From Bacillota bacterium (GTDB lineage: Bacteria > Bacillota > Clostridia > Saccharofermentanales > DTU023): DNA of 64,000 nt. Shown here piece by piece: positions 35,178 to 44,225 of this stretch (positions within the stretch are counted from its first letter, which is position 1; the number at the start of each line of letters is the position of its first letter). The stretch is taken from the NCBI GenBank assembly GCA_023426575.1, contig JAFAAL010000014.1, positions 103,690 through 167,689 on the forward strand. The letters run 5' to 3'. The translations under genes were made by a program, and so were the position numbers. Under the pieces are notes generated by a model. That model worked only from the letters and a program-made list of their open reading frames with translations, searched no databases and was not told the origin of the DNA.

Positions 35178-37295
35178 TTAAAAGGACTGGCGTCTCTGCC
35201 GAGTCTTCTGTTGAATCGTTCGCCAGTAGCTCCCCGCAGATGTCTTATAGACGAGGTAGTAGCAAAGGTAGACCAGGGCGAGCGAGATCCCCATCGCCTT
35301 TAAGAAGAGACGCGTGAGACTCAAATCTGGTCCCAGGAGCGCCGTGCTGCCAAATCCCATGAGATCAAACATCTTGTAGAGATAGGGATAGGCAAAGGCC
35401 ACGTGGAGACTGGCCACGACGAGGGGCAGGACGAGCAGCCAAAAGATCTGACTGTGTACGGCCTTCTTGATGATGTCCTCGGACAGTCCGAGCTTTTGCA
35501 TCGTCTCGATGCGCAGTCGTTCGCTCTCCGCCTGCGTATACTGCTTGAACCAGCTGACGATGGCCATGCCGATGAGGAAGGTCAGCGAGCACATGATTCC
35601 GATATAGAGGAAGATGACCGCAATATTCATGACCTCCAAATAGTCCATCTCATCAGAATTGAAATGGATATAGTAGTTCGGTCCCTCGGGTCCTGAGACC
35701 CGTTCTATCTCAGGCATTAGAAGCTCATGAGCTCGATCTGACCAGACGGTATTGCTGAATTCCTGTTCGGCTTTGAGTCGCTTTGTGTCGAATTGGAAAG
35801 GCAGATCCAGTGGCTCAAAGTAGTTGAGCTCATAGCTAAAATTGTGGCCAAAAGCCTCATGAAAAGCCTGATACGCCTGGTCAAATTCCGCTCGCGGAAC
35901 GGCATAGTAGAGATCCGTGTAAGGGTCGAGGATGCCTTGCTGGATTGGAAGATCGCATGCGCTATCAGGGGCCAGTACCTGCTGACAGTATTCCCGTCCG
36001 AGTTCGAGAGCCTCGCCGTGACCGATGAGCACACGGCCCTCCTCATATTGAATCTCTGGGAGAAAGGCAGTCATTTCTTCCTTGGGAAGCAGGTGCAAGA
36101 CCGTAGACGGGCTGTCCTCTCGCCCCTGGAAAGTGTAGTAGAAGGCTGGTAGTAAGACCGTCTGCCCAGGCTCGAGAGCTGTCTCTTGCGATTGAAAAAC
36201 TTCTGCTCTCAAGCGGTCGTATGTCTCCTTGATCGATCTGAGATTCGCCTGAGAAGGCAGGTAGCGCGACCCGTCGACAGGCTCAGATTTGCGAAGAGAG
36301 GCTGTATCTGCCTCGTAGACGATCAGTCTATGCCGACCGTGCGTCCTCAGCATCTCTGGTTTCTTAGGCGTGAGAAAGAAGAGATTGATCGTCGCCGTAA
36401 AGGTGACGAGCATCATACAGGCGAGAATCGTAATGCTCGCGAGGCCACTGGCGTGCGCCTTGAGACTGTGGATCAGCGACGAGACCTGGATGAAGTGGGC
36501 GGGCTTGTGATAATATCGCTTATTCTTCTGCATCAGGCTGAGAATCCAGGGCACGAAAGCATGGTAGAGAGCGTAGGTGCCGACGATGACCATGATGATC
36601 GCAAAAAAGAAGATCAAGATGGCCTGGAAGCCGAGATTGCGGCTGATAATCGCCATGACGTAGGCAGGCAGGATGAGGAGGAGAGATAAGAGAGCGAGCC
36701 CTGGGCGAACCTTGACTCTCTGCATCTGATCCTTGCCGCTGTCAAAAATCTCCTTGGATTGCCGACGGGCGATCTTTATCAGTTCAAAGAGAAAGCTAAA
36801 GACAAAAATCCCCGCAAAGACAAAGGTCGCCAAGACGATCGGCGTCGTCTGAAGCGAAAGGTCTAGTTGCGGTTCGAGTCCTAGGAGGGACTGATTGAGA
36901 AGATTCGTCAGCGGAGTAAAAATGAGGGCGAGCACGATCCCCAGCACCATGGTCGCAAGATAGGTGACAATCATCTCAAAAAAATAAGTCAGTGAGAACT
37001 CGCGCTTACCGAGTCCGAGCGCGATGAGGAGCCCCATTTCCTTAGTCCTCTGGCGCAGGATGAAGGAGCGGGCATAAATGATGAAGAGGATGGAAAAAAT
37101 CGTGATGATCACTTCACCAAAATGGATGAGGGCTGCAGTCGTACGCCCCGTCAGGTTCAATTTATCGATACTAGATTCCAGCATGATGAAGATCATGACG
37201 AGGGTCGAAGTCGCGATGATCAGGGGGTGATTGAGGCGACGGTTGGCCCTGAGATTGTCCTTGGCGAGGCGCCAGGCCAGCTTAAATCGCCGCAT
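35178..37295 (-). CDS. BceB-type ABC permease (antimicrobial peptide sensing/resistance)
   Basis: FtsX-superfamily permease of 705 residues with about ten membrane helices and a large extracellular domain of about 220 residues (roughly residues 320-560) between helices 7 and 8, the layout of BceB. In known systems this protein both frees lipid II-cycle targets from peptide antibiotics and reports flux to the histidine kinase. It overlaps the ATPase gene by 14 bases. The specific antibiotic cannot be predicted. Confidence 0.85.
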   Translation of the reverse strand: MRRFKLAWRLAKDNLRANRRLNHPLIIATSTLVMIFIMLESSIDKLNLTGRTTAALIHFGEVIITIFSILFIIYARSFILRQRTKEMGLLIALGLGKREFSLTYFFEMIVTYLATMVLGIVLALIFTPLTNLLNQSLLGLEPQLDLSLQTTPIVLATFVFAGIFVFSFLFELIKIARRQSKEIFDSGKDQMQRVKVRPGLALLSLLLILPAYVMAIISRNLGFQAILIFFFAIIMVIVGTYALYHAFVPWILSLMQKNKRYYHKPAHFIQVSSLIHSLKAHASGLASITILACMMLVTFTATINLFFLTPKKPEMLRTHGRHRLIVYEADTASLRKSEPVDGSRYLPSQANLRSIKETYDRLRAEVFQSQETALEPGQTVLLPAFYYTFQGREDSPSTVLHLLPKEEMTAFLPEIQYEEGRVLIGHGEALELGREYCQQVLAPDSACDLPIQQGILDPYTDLYYAVPRAEFDQAYQAFHEAFGHNFSYELNYFEPLDLPFQFDTKRLKAEQEFSNTVWSDRAHELLMPEIERVSGPEGPNYYIHFNSDEMDYLEVMNIAVIFLYIGIMCSLTFLIGMAIVSWFKQYTQAESERLRIETMQKLGLSEDIIKKAVHSQIFWLLVLPLVVASLHVAFAYPYLYKMFDLMGFGSTALLGPDLSLTRLFLKAMGISLALVYLCYYLVYKTSAGSYWRTIQQKTRQRRQSF

Positions 37296-38058
37296 GGATA
37301 TTCTCCCCCTTTTCGACCAGAGTCATCGCGTCAGCAATTTTCTCTCTGAATTCTGAGATGCTATGCTTGCCGCGATAGAGCTCATAGCAGATTCTGCCAT
37401 CCCGCAAAAAAAGAATGCGCCGTCCATAGGCCGCCGACTTGATGGAGTGAGTGACAAAGAGAATCGTCTGACCCGCCTCGTTAAGCTTGGCAAAGAGAGT
37501 CATCAGGCGCTCGGAATTCCTAGAGTCGAGAGCCCCCGTCGGCTCATCCGCCAAGAGGAGCTCAGGTTGCATGACCAGGGCTCTGGCAATCGCCACCCTC
37601 TGCTGCTCACCGCCCGAGAGTTCATAGGGCAGTTTATTCTGATGCTCCTGGATATTGAGGGCCCGAAGATAGTGATCGAGACGACGCTCCATCTCCTTTT
37701 CATCTATGCCCTCGAGAACCATCGGCAGACGGACATTGTCGGCAATGCTGAATTGATCCAAGAGATTGTAGTCCTGGAAGACGAAGCCGATATTGTGGCG
37801 GCGGTACTTGGCCAGCTCGGCATCACTTTTCTTGTGGATATTCTGCCCTGCGTAGAAGAGTTCTCCCCCCGTCGGCCTGTCGAGTGTTGCAATGATGTTG
37901 AGGAGGGTACTCTTACCAGAGCCAGACTCTCCCATGACGACGACAAATTCGCCCCTCTGCATCTCGAAGTTGACGCCTCTGAGCGCAGCAACCACATGAT
38001 CCGTGCCCCGCTTCCGATACTCCCGCTCGAGATGTCTCACCGTTAAAATTGTTTCCAT
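37282..38058 (-). CDS. BceA-type ABC ATPase
   Basis: Cytoplasmic ATPase of 258 residues, partner of the downstream permease. Walker [11 protein letters not shown]-loop [12 protein letters not shown], signature [16 protein letters not shown] and Walker [13 protein letters not shown] are complete. AAAGGA lies 6 bases before the start. The 83-base gap upstream carries a candidate promoter and operator. Confidence 0.92.
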   Translation of the reverse strand: METILTVRHLEREYRKRGTDHVVAALRGVNFEMQRGEFVVVMGESGSGKSTLLNIIATLDRPTGGELFYAGQNIHKKSDAELAKYRRHNIGFVFQDYNLLDQFSIADNVRLPMVLEGIDEKEMERRLDHYLRALNIQEHQNKLPYELSGGEQQRVAIARALVMQPELLLADEPTGALDSRNSERLMTLFAKLNEAGQTILFVTHSIKSAAYGRRILFLRDGRICYELYRGKHSISEFREKIADAMTLVEKGENIHAAI

Positions 38059-38124
38059 ACATGGTCCTTTCCAGACAATCGTCTCACTTTGCCTCTAGTT
38101 TAAATGGAGCGACGGCTGGGGGCT

Positions 38125-38153
38125 TTTATCTAAGCTTACATTTAGTCGTACAA
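38125..38153 (-). promoter_or_regulatory. Candidate promoter of the BceAB-like genes
   Basis: Minus strand TTGTAC (38148-38153), 17 bases, GATAAA (38125-38130). The -35 overlaps the end of the kinase gene. Each box matches the consensus at about 4 positions, fitting an activator-dependent promoter. Confidence 0.45.
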
Positions 38154-39188
38154 GGTGACATTTTTGTCATCTTCGAAGAGATGCTCGGAGAAGTCGACAG
38201 TGACCGTGAGGCCCTCCCCTGGCCTCGAGTTCAGCTCATAGGGGACGGCGAGGAGGCGCAGGAATTGATCGGCGATATAGAGGCCGAGGCCCGAGGACTG
38301 CTGGAGATACTCGCGTCCGCTGCCAGCGAAGCCAAATTGCCGGACCTTCTGGAGATACTCCGGCGGAATGCCTGGACCCTGGTCAGAAATCGTCAGCTTG
38401 GCTGCTCTGAGCTCAATTGAGACGCGGCCGTGCGCACCATACTTATAGGCATTGCTCAAAAATTGTTCGAGGGCCATGGAGAGGCGCATAGGGTCACTAA
38501 GGATGAGAAGAGAGCTGACGTCGAGATCGAGCTCAACAGCCTGAGCCACTTGGAAATCGCGCTGGCGCTCAATGAGATCCTCTAAAAGTTCTTTAAGATC
38601 CAGTCGTTCGACCCGCAGCCCTTCCCCTGAGGAGCTGAGCTGCACATAGGAGAGGGCAAGCTTGGCATAGCGGTCCAGCAGCTCGAGATTGCGCTCGACG
38701 ACCTCTATCTGCATCTTCTCACCCAGATCCATCTGCAAGGTCAGGACACTGAGAGGCGTCTTGATCCGATGCAGCCAGATGACAAAGTAGTCTCGAACTT
38801 CGCGCTCATGGGCGAGGCGACTGAGCTCTTCCCTGCGCTGGCGCTCTTGTTCAGCGATGAGGAGTCTCAGCAGATAGATGACTTCTACGGAGAGCGCATA
38901 ACCCGAAAAACTGTCCAGAGCCGTCGCTGAAGTCAGAAGGCTCGTCCACTGCCAAAAGTCACGGCGTCTCTTCAAATAGTCATAAATGAGGCCAGCCAGG
39001 AGCGTAAAGATCTGTAGAGAGATCAGATAGAGCAAAAATTTGATAGGCCACTTGAATAAGAGGCCGAGGATGAGCTCGAGCCCCAGGACGATGATCAGGG
39101 CGAAGAGGAGAATCTGTCGCTCCCTGAGATAGTGCCACAGCGAAAAGCGTGGCAGCCTCTCTTGAGAAGGTTTAGACGTCCTCTTCAT
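38142..39188 (-). CDS. BceS-type intramembrane-sensing histidine kinase
   Basis: Kinase of 348 residues with two N-terminal membrane helices and almost no extracellular loop, as in kinases that sense through a BceAB transporter. The phosphorylated histidine is in WLHRIKTPLS, the N box is FLSNAYKYG, the G boxes are ISDQGPGIP and SSGLGLYIAD. It overlaps the response regulator gene by 17 bases. Confidence 0.9.
   Translation of the reverse strand: MKRTSKPSQERLPRFSLWHYLRERQILLFALIIVLGLELILGLLFKWPIKFLLYLISLQIFTLLAGLIYDYLKRRRDFWQWTSLLTSATALDSFSGYALSVEVIYLLRLLIAEQERQRREELSRLAHEREVRDYFVIWLHRIKTPLSVLTLQMDLGEKMQIEVVERNLELLDRYAKLALSYVQLSSSGEGLRVERLDLKELLEDLIERQRDFQVAQAVELDLDVSSLLILSDPMRLSMALEQFLSNAYKYGAHGRVSIELRAAKLTISDQGPGIPPEYLQKVRQFGFAGSGREYLQQSSGLGLYIADQFLRLLAVPYELNSRPGEGLTVTVDFSEHLFEDDKNVTLYD
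38156..38169. promoter_or_regulatory. Candidate BceR-type operator
   Basis: TGACA-N4-TGTCA, a perfect inverted repeat with the spacing of the BceR-like consensus TnACA-N4-TGTnA. It lies within the last codons of the kinase gene, 2 bases upstream of the candidate -35 of the ABC genes. Confidence 0.5.
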
Positions 39189-39879
39189 CTTGTAGGAGTC
39201 GATAGCCTAGGTTTTTCTTGGCGAGGAGGAGATTTCGTCCTGTCAAGTCACGAACTTTGGCTCGGAGGCGGGAGATGTTGACATTCAGCGTGTTCTCAGA
39301 GATAAACTCGCCGTGACCCCAGAGCTGCTCGGCCAGTTCATCTCGCGTGACGTAATGCCCTGCCGCCTGCATCAGTGACTGCATCATCTTAAACTCATTG
39401 CGGGAGAGTTCTGCCTCTCCATAGGGTCCACGCAGTGTGAGGGTGCTGAGATCGAGCTGCAGATCGCCAGAGTTCAAGAGCTTTTGCTCAGCACTTGCCT
39501 CGTAGTCATAGGCGCGCCGCAAGAGGGCACGCAGCTTGGCGATCAGGAGCTCCATGCGAAAGGGCTTCTCGAGATATTCATCCGCTCCGAGTTCGAGGGC
39601 CAGGACCTGGGTCTTGCTCTCGACGAGACCTGAGATCATCATGATGGGAATATCCGTCTGCTGGCGAATCCTCGTACACCAGTGGAAGCCATTGAAGCGG
39701 GGCAAGTTCAAGTCGAGGAGAATGAGATCCGGCTGATAGGCCAAGAGCTCTCGCTCAGCCTCAGTAAAATCGCGGCAGACCTCCACCTCATAGCCCGCTC
39801 GTCGGAGCGCGGTCTCGAGACTCAAGAGGAGGTCGTGGTCATCCTCAATGATAAAAATTTTCTGTGGCACAACATTCAC
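39172..39879 (-). CDS. BceR-type response regulator (OmpR family)
   Basis: Response regulator of 235 residues. Receiver domain with acidic pocket IIEDDHD, phosphorylated Asp in LLDLNLPRF and conserved Lys in YLEKPFR; C-terminal winged helix ends RLRAKVRDLTGRNLLLAKKNLGYR in two parts. The start is GTG 39879, because a TAA precedes it in frame; no clear ribosome binding site is visible, and a -10-like TATGCT lies only 12 bases upstream. Confidence 0.88.
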   Translation of the reverse strand: MNVVPQKIFIIEDDHDLLLSLETALRRAGYEVEVCRDFTEAERELLAYQPDLILLDLNLPRFNGFHWCTRIRQQTDIPIMMISGLVESKTQVLALELGADEYLEKPFRMELLIAKLRALLRRAYDYEASAEQKLLNSGDLQLDLSTLTLRGPYGEAELSRNEFKMMQSLMQAAGHYVTRDELAEQLWGHGEFISENTLNVNISRLRAKVRDLTGRNLLLAKKNLGYRLLQDEEDV

Positions 39880-39893
39880 AGTTCCAGTTTAGC

Positions 39894-39928
39894 ATAAGAA
39901 AGAGCCTGCTCGTTTTCCAAGCAGGCTC
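39894..39928 (-). terminator. Terminator of the alanine/glycine symporter gene
   Basis: Minus strand GAGCCTGCT / AGCAGGCTC, 9 bp stem with a 9-base loop (39902-39928), followed by TTTCTT. It fills most of the gap before the response regulator gene. Confidence 0.85.
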
Positions 39929-39953
39929 CCTGACAAAGTTAAGAAAGTTTTAA

Positions 39954-41327
39954 CTATTGGTAGTCGTACTCCATCTTCCCTGTCTTGAGCTTGGCATTGT
40001 AATCCTTGTAGATCTTGATGACCAGTGGCGAAAGAACAAAGAGCGCAATGACGTTTGGATAGACCATGAGGTTGTTCAAGAGTGCGTTGAGTGCCCAGAC
40101 GATGTCCACCTCGGTAATCGCGCCGATGATGATGGCAATGATGACGAGGATTCTAAAGGGGGTCAGGCCCTTCTTGCCGAAGAGATAGATGATATTGGAC
40201 TCGGAGAAGTAGTACCAGCCAATGATCGTCGTGAAGGCAAAGAAAGTCAGACAGACGGCCAGCAGAGCCGCGCCGATGTGGCCATAGCCCATCGTGAAGG
40301 CATTTTGGGTAATCTGAACGGACTTCAGCCCCTCGACCTTATAGGAGTCGGTGACCAGGATGGCCAGAGCTGTCGTGGTACAGATGAGGACCGTGTCGAT
40401 GAAGACGCCACAGAAGGCGATCAGGCCCTGCTCGGCGGGGTGACGGACGTCGGCCACGGCGTGAGCGTGAGGCGTCGAACCCATACCAGCTTCATTGGAG
40501 AAGAGGCCGCGCTGGACGCCAAAGCGAATCGCCTGACGAACCATGGCACCAGTGAAACCACCAGCAGCTGCCACAGGGTTAAAGGCGCCGTGGAAGATCT
40601 CGGAGAAAGCCGTACCGATATGGGAGCGGAACTTCACCAGGAGGATGATCGAGGCAATGATGTAGAGGACCGCCATAAAGGGCACGACGAGCTCGGCAAA
40701 GCGACCGATTCTCTTGACGCCGCCCATAAAGACTGCAGCTGCCACAGCGGCGATGACCACGCCGACAATCCAAGTGGGAACATTGAAGGAATTCTTGATC
40801 GCAACCGAAATTGAGTTCGCCTGGACCATGTTGCCCGCGAGACCGAGAGCTGCAATAATCGCCACGGCAAAGAATGTTGCGAGGAATTTGCCGAGCGTCT
40901 TGTTTTTCTTGCCGACACCCTTGGAAATGTAGTAGGCGGGACCGCCGACGAGCGTGCCATCCTTATTCTCACGGTAGGCCTGAGCGAGGACAGCCTCCGC
41001 AAAGATCGTCGGCATGCCGAGGAGGGCCGTAATCCACATCCAGAAGATGGCGCCAGGGCCACCAGTGGCAATTGCCGTCGCCACACCGCCGACGTTGCCC
41101 GTGCCGACCTGAGCGGCAACGGCTGTCGAGAGGGCCTGGAAGGAGGAGAGTCCTCCCTTGGACTCATCATTCTTCGAACCAGTAAACATCAGTTTAAAAG
41201 CTCTGAAGAAGTGTCTAAACTGTGCGCCACCGAGGGCGAAGGTGAAGAAGAGACCACAGCCGAACAAGAGCACGACGAGGAAAATCCCACCGAAGACAGC
41301 ATCAATCTTGTTGATAAAATCAACCAT
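39954..41327 (-). CDS. Alanine/glycine:cation symporter (AGCS family)
   Basis: Sodium-coupled amino-acid importer of 457 residues with about ten membrane helices. The family motif GGPAYYISKGVGKKN and the segments AQVGTGNVGGVATAIATGGP and GVQRGLFSNEAGMGSTPHAH are clear. ATG 41327 is set by AGAGGTG upstream; the frame stays open further upstream without a ribosome binding site. Single-gene unit with its own terminator. Confidence 0.92.
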   Translation of the reverse strand: MVDFINKIDAVFGGIFLVVLLFGCGLFFTFALGGAQFRHFFRAFKLMFTGSKNDESKGGLSSFQALSTAVAAQVGTGNVGGVATAIATGGPGAIFWMWITALLGMPTIFAEAVLAQAYRENKDGTLVGGPAYYISKGVGKKNKTLGKFLATFFAVAIIAALGLAGNMVQANSISVAIKNSFNVPTWIVGVVIAAVAAAVFMGGVKRIGRFAELVVPFMAVLYIIASIILLVKFRSHIGTAFSEIFHGAFNPVAAAGGFTGAMVRQAIRFGVQRGLFSNEAGMGSTPHAHAVADVRHPAEQGLIAFCGVFIDTVLICTTTALAILVTDSYKVEGLKSVQITQNAFTMGYGHIGAALLAVCLTFFAFTTIIGWYYFSESNIIYLFGKKGLTPFRILVIIAIIIGAITEVDIVWALNALLNNLMVYPNVIALFVLSPLVIKIYKDYNAKLKTGKMEYDYQ

Positions 41328-41343
41328 GCTACACCTCTTTCTA

Positions 41344-41382
41344 TATTTCCTAAAAAATCTGGCCGATGGCCAATTGGAAATA
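41344..41382 (-). promoter_or_regulatory. Nested hairpin in the symporter leader
   Basis: On the minus strand TATTTCC and GGAAATA (7 bp) enclose TGGCC-ATC-GGCCA, which is followed by a T6 run. It lies 17 bases before the symporter start. The inner part resembles a weak terminator. The remaining part of the 41328-41503 gap shows only weak promoter-like boxes. Confidence 0.4.
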
Positions 41383-41503
41383 CAAATAAATGCTAACAAT
41401 ATCAAGTCGTAAAAGCAATATATTGATTCAGCTTTGAGCAGAAGAGAGCTCATCACTCAGCCCGTCCCCTCATCGGCCGAAGTGAGAGCTCAAGATAGAA
41501 AAT

Positions 41504-41532
41504 GAGCCCCAGAACTTTTCATTCTGGGGCTC
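41504..41532 (-). terminator. Terminator of tRNA-Gln
   Basis: GAGCCCCAGAA / TTCTGGGGCTC, 11 bp perfect stem with a 7-base loop, followed on the minus strand by ATTTTCT. It lies 7 bases past the tRNA 3' end. Confidence 0.9.
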
Positions 41533-41538
41533 ATATGC

Positions 41539-41612
41539 TGGCAGCCGAACTAGGATTCGAACCTAGGCTAACTGAGTCAGAGTCAGGTGTGCTACCGTTA
41601 CACTATTCGGCT
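41539..41612 (-). tRNA. tRNA-Gln (anticodon CUG)
   Basis: 74 bases with encoded CCA. Acceptor AGCCGAA / TTCGGCT pairs fully, the anticodon loop CTCTGAC gives CUG, the T arm CTAGG-TTCGAAT-CCTAG is perfect, and the discriminator is G as in other tRNA-Gln. Position 27-43 is a C-U mismatch. The more common UUG isoacceptor is not in this window. Confidence 0.92.
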
Positions 41613-41635
41613 ATCTGCTGCCTGCGACGTCACAG

Positions 41636-41664
41636 ATACTACCATGCTTTCTAAGCGACTGCAA
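41636..41664 (-). promoter_or_regulatory. Promoter of tRNA-Gln
   Basis: Minus strand TTGCAG (41659-41664), 17 bases, TAGTAT (41636-41641), about 24 bases before the tRNA. Confidence 0.5.
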
Positions 41665-41678
41665 GCATCATTTTTGAA

Positions 41679-41707
41679 TTGTTCCCGAGACCTTTATGTT
41701 CTAGAAT
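41679..41707 (+). promoter_or_regulatory. Candidate promoter of the ABC-F gene
   Basis: TTGTTC (41679-41684), 17 bases, TAGAAT (41702-41707). The -10 box ends 6 bases before the ATG, so transcription would start at or next to the start codon. Confidence 0.45.
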
Positions 41708-41713
41708 AGAACG

Positions 41714-43708
41714 ATGCTTTTAAAAGTGACAAATCTCAATAAGAGCTTTGGTGATCGCACAATTTTCGAAGGCGCTGGCTTCGAGCTGGAGCGTGGCGAA
41801 AAACTCGCCATCATCGGCGGAAATGGCGCGGGCAAGACGACTATCCTGGAAATTCTTGTCGGGAACGAGGAGGATGACAATCTCAGTTCTGCCGTGCAGT
41901 GGGAGCGAGACGCCCTCTTTGAGTATCTGCCCCAGGAGCTCCTGGAGACTCAGGCAGTGGGCACGGCCCTAGAGAACTTCCCCGTGAAGAAAATCGAGCA
42001 GAGCCTCAGTGATCTCAGTGCGCGAATGGGCCGCGGCGAGACCCATCTCCTCCCCCTCTATGACCAGACAGTCGCCGGCTTCGAAGCCGCAGGAGGCTAC
42101 GATAAAATCGATGAATTCATAAGCGCCGCTCTGCATCTCGGACTCAAGTGCGAGCAGCTGGACCAGCCGCTCCGAGAACTCTCTGGGGGTGAGAGAATGC
42201 GAGTGGCCCTCGCCCGCATCCTCGTCTCCGAGGCAGACTGCCTCATCCTCGATGAGCCGACCAACCACCTCGATATCACAGGGATCGAATGGCTTGAAAC
42301 CTTTCTCAAAAACACGCCCAAGAGCTTAATTCTGGTCTCACACGACAGACATCTGATCGATCAGGTGGCGAGCGCCACATTGGCCATTGAGAACTATAAG
42401 CTGATCAAGTATTCGGGAAATTACTCGGACCGTCTCCTCTGGGAGGAGTCTCTGGAGCACGAGCGCCAACTGAGGGAAAAGAAAGTTAAAAAGCAATTGG
42501 CCCATGAACTCAAGGTCGCCCAGACCCTGCTCTCTCACCGTAAGATTTCCTCTTATCATTCGCGTCTCAAGAAGGCTGAAAAATTGACTTTAGAACTCGA
42601 GGAGACACAGCGCAAGCGTCTCGAGCGAGAGCGACGACTCAATTTTCAGATTGCCCAGAGAAGAGATCATAGGCGCCGCGACCGCGTCTTGATTCTGGCC
42701 CAGAATCTTTCTGTCGACTATGGACGCGGCCCTCTTTTTACGCCCCGCGACTTTGTCATTACTGAGGGGCAAAAACAGATGATCACGGGGCCCAACGGCT
42801 GTGGCAAGACATCTCTCCTCATGGCCCTCTGTGCTCAGCTCGATGCCGCAGTGGGCAGCCTCAGACATGGCCAGGATCTGAAATGGGCCAGACTCGAGCA
42901 GCGCGTTTGCTTCGAGGATGAGGAGAGGACAGTCCTCGAGGAGATGCAGGAGCGCTTCCCAGATTTTGGCGAGGCGCATGCCCGAGCACTCTTGGCGCGC
43001 TTTGCCTTCTATGACCTCGAGGTCTTTAAGACTCTGGGAGAGCTCTCTGGCGGAGAGAGGACGCGCCTGAGTCTTCTCTTCAACTTGATGGAGCAGCCCG
43101 ATATATTAATCCTCGACGAGCCGACGAATCATCTCGATATGGATTCAAAAGAAGTCTTAGAAAGAGCCCTCGTCGACTTCGAGGGAGCGATCTTGGCCGT
43201 CTCCCACGACCGGCATTTTATTGAAAAGCTGGGAGCCCAGATCTGGGGATTCGTCGCTGGGGAGGTCTGTGATGCCTCTTCATGGACCGAATATCGGCAA
43301 AGGCTCATCGCTGAGGAGAGCAAGGCATCCACAGCCGCCGAGGCCGAGCCCAAAGTAGAAGCTCCTCATCCCACAAGAGCGAGTTCTAGCCCAGACAGTG
43401 CAGCTCCTGAGCCGCCGAGCTGGGACGAGAGAGAGCTCGAGCTGCTTCCCGCACTCAGGGATCTACCCCGCTCTGTCAATAAGGCGGTGGAGCTCCGTCA
43501 GTATCGCGCCAAGGGACGCCTGATGACAGCCGAAATTTTGAAGCAATTACACGAGCTCCAAGAGGCAAATCAGAGCATGACGGAGGCTTTTGCCACGGCG
43601 AAGGACGAGGAGATCTATCACCAATACGCGGCCCAAGTGCAAATCGAAGAGGATCTGACGGAGATCTACTTAAAGCTCGAGACCTTCCTTGAAGAGATCA
43701 GTACCTAG
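41714..43708 (+). CDS. ABC-F family ribosome-associated ATPase
   Basis: Soluble protein of 664 residues with two ABC domains and no membrane segments. Domain 1: GGNGAGKTT, LSGGERMRVALARI, LILDEPTNHLD. Domain 2: GPNGCGKTS, LSGGERTRLSLLF, LILDEPTNHLD. The charged linker between them (about residues 240-310) corresponds to the P-site tRNA interaction motif, and a C-terminal coiled coil of about 80 residues follows. It could be a housekeeping translation factor or an antibiotic resistance protein; the sequence does not decide. No ribosome binding site is visible before ATG 41714. Confidence 0.9.
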   Translation: MLLKVTNLNKSFGDRTIFEGAGFELERGEKLAIIGGNGAGKTTILEILVGNEEDDNLSSAVQWERDALFEYLPQELLETQAVGTALENFPVKKIEQSLSDLSARMGRGETHLLPLYDQTVAGFEAAGGYDKIDEFISAALHLGLKCEQLDQPLRELSGGERMRVALARILVSEADCLILDEPTNHLDITGIEWLETFLKNTPKSLILVSHDRHLIDQVASATLAIENYKLIKYSGNYSDRLLWEESLEHERQLREKKVKKQLAHELKVAQTLLSHRKISSYHSRLKKAEKLTLELEETQRKRLERERRLNFQIAQRRDHRRRDRVLILAQNLSVDYGRGPLFTPRDFVITEGQKQMITGPNGCGKTSLLMALCAQLDAAVGSLRHGQDLKWARLEQRVCFEDEERTVLEEMQERFPDFGEAHARALLARFAFYDLEVFKTLGELSGGERTRLSLLFNLMEQPDILILDEPTNHLDMDSKEVLERALVDFEGAILAVSHDRHFIEKLGAQIWGFVAGEVCDASSWTEYRQRLIAEESKASTAAEAEPKVEAPHPTRASSSPDSAAPEPPSWDERELELLPALRDLPRSVNKAVELRQYRAKGRLMTAEILKQLHELQEANQSMTEAFATAKDEEIYHQYAAQVQIEEDLTEIYLKLETFLEEIST

Positions 43709-44193
43709 TTGTCCTTCTCCTCTTCCTCAATAAAGAGCTCCGAGGGATTCGGCGACTCTTCGACATAGCGCTTGACATTGAAGTCGAAGAAGCGCTTATC
43801 CGACTTGGCGGCAGGGCACTTGAAGGTGCAATAGGTCACGTGCTGACGCATCATCTCGAGTGATTCGTGAGAGATGACATGCTCGATGCGGCAGGCGTCC
43901 TCGGCGGCAATCTCTTCAGGCACGCCGATGCCCATGAGATACTCCGTCAAGAAGACATGGCGATCATAGATCATCTCGGCCAGCTCTCTGCCCTGCTCCG
44001 TCAGCTTGAGATTGCCATTGTCCTGAATCTCGAGGAAGCCCTTGTCCTCGAGGAGGTGGATGGCCCGCGAGACCGACGGCTTAGAGAAGCCCATCTCCCG
44101 TGCCAGATCGACGGATCGAACGAAGCCGAGCCGCTTCTCCAAGATGAGAATGTTCTCCAGATAGTTCTCTCCCGATTCTTGTAGTCTTTGCAT
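43705..44193 (-). CDS. DtxR/MntR-family metal-dependent regulator
   Basis: Regulator of 162 residues: N-terminal winged helix (FVRSVDLAREMGFSKPSVSR), then the dimerisation and metal-binding domain with conserved acidic, His and Cys residues (DACRIEHVISHESLEMM). A Cys pair near the end (TYCTFKCPA) is less usual. Manganese or iron is the likely signal by family. Its end overlaps the ABC-F gene by 4 bases on the opposite strand. AAGGAG lies before ATG 44193; it follows the lipid kinase gene by 32 bases. Confidence 0.85.
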   Translation of the reverse strand: MQRLQESGENYLENILILEKRLGFVRSVDLAREMGFSKPSVSRAIHLLEDKGFLEIQDNGNLKLTEQGRELAEMIYDRHVFLTEYLMGIGVPEEIAAEDACRIEHVISHESLEMMRQHVTYCTFKCPAAKSDKRFFDFNVKRYVEESPNPSELFIEEEEKDN

Positions 44194-44225
44194 AGGCGTC
44201 TCCTTCGTTTTTATTAAATCTAATT

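Noticed and set aside
39954..39960. A glycine-type riboswitch for the symporter
   Set aside because: The 175-base leader has no glycine aptamer core.
41539..41612. Reading the tRNA at 41539-41612 as tRNA-Glu or tRNA-Ser
   Set aside because: The seven-base anticodon loop gives CUG and the variable loop is short, which fits only glutamine.
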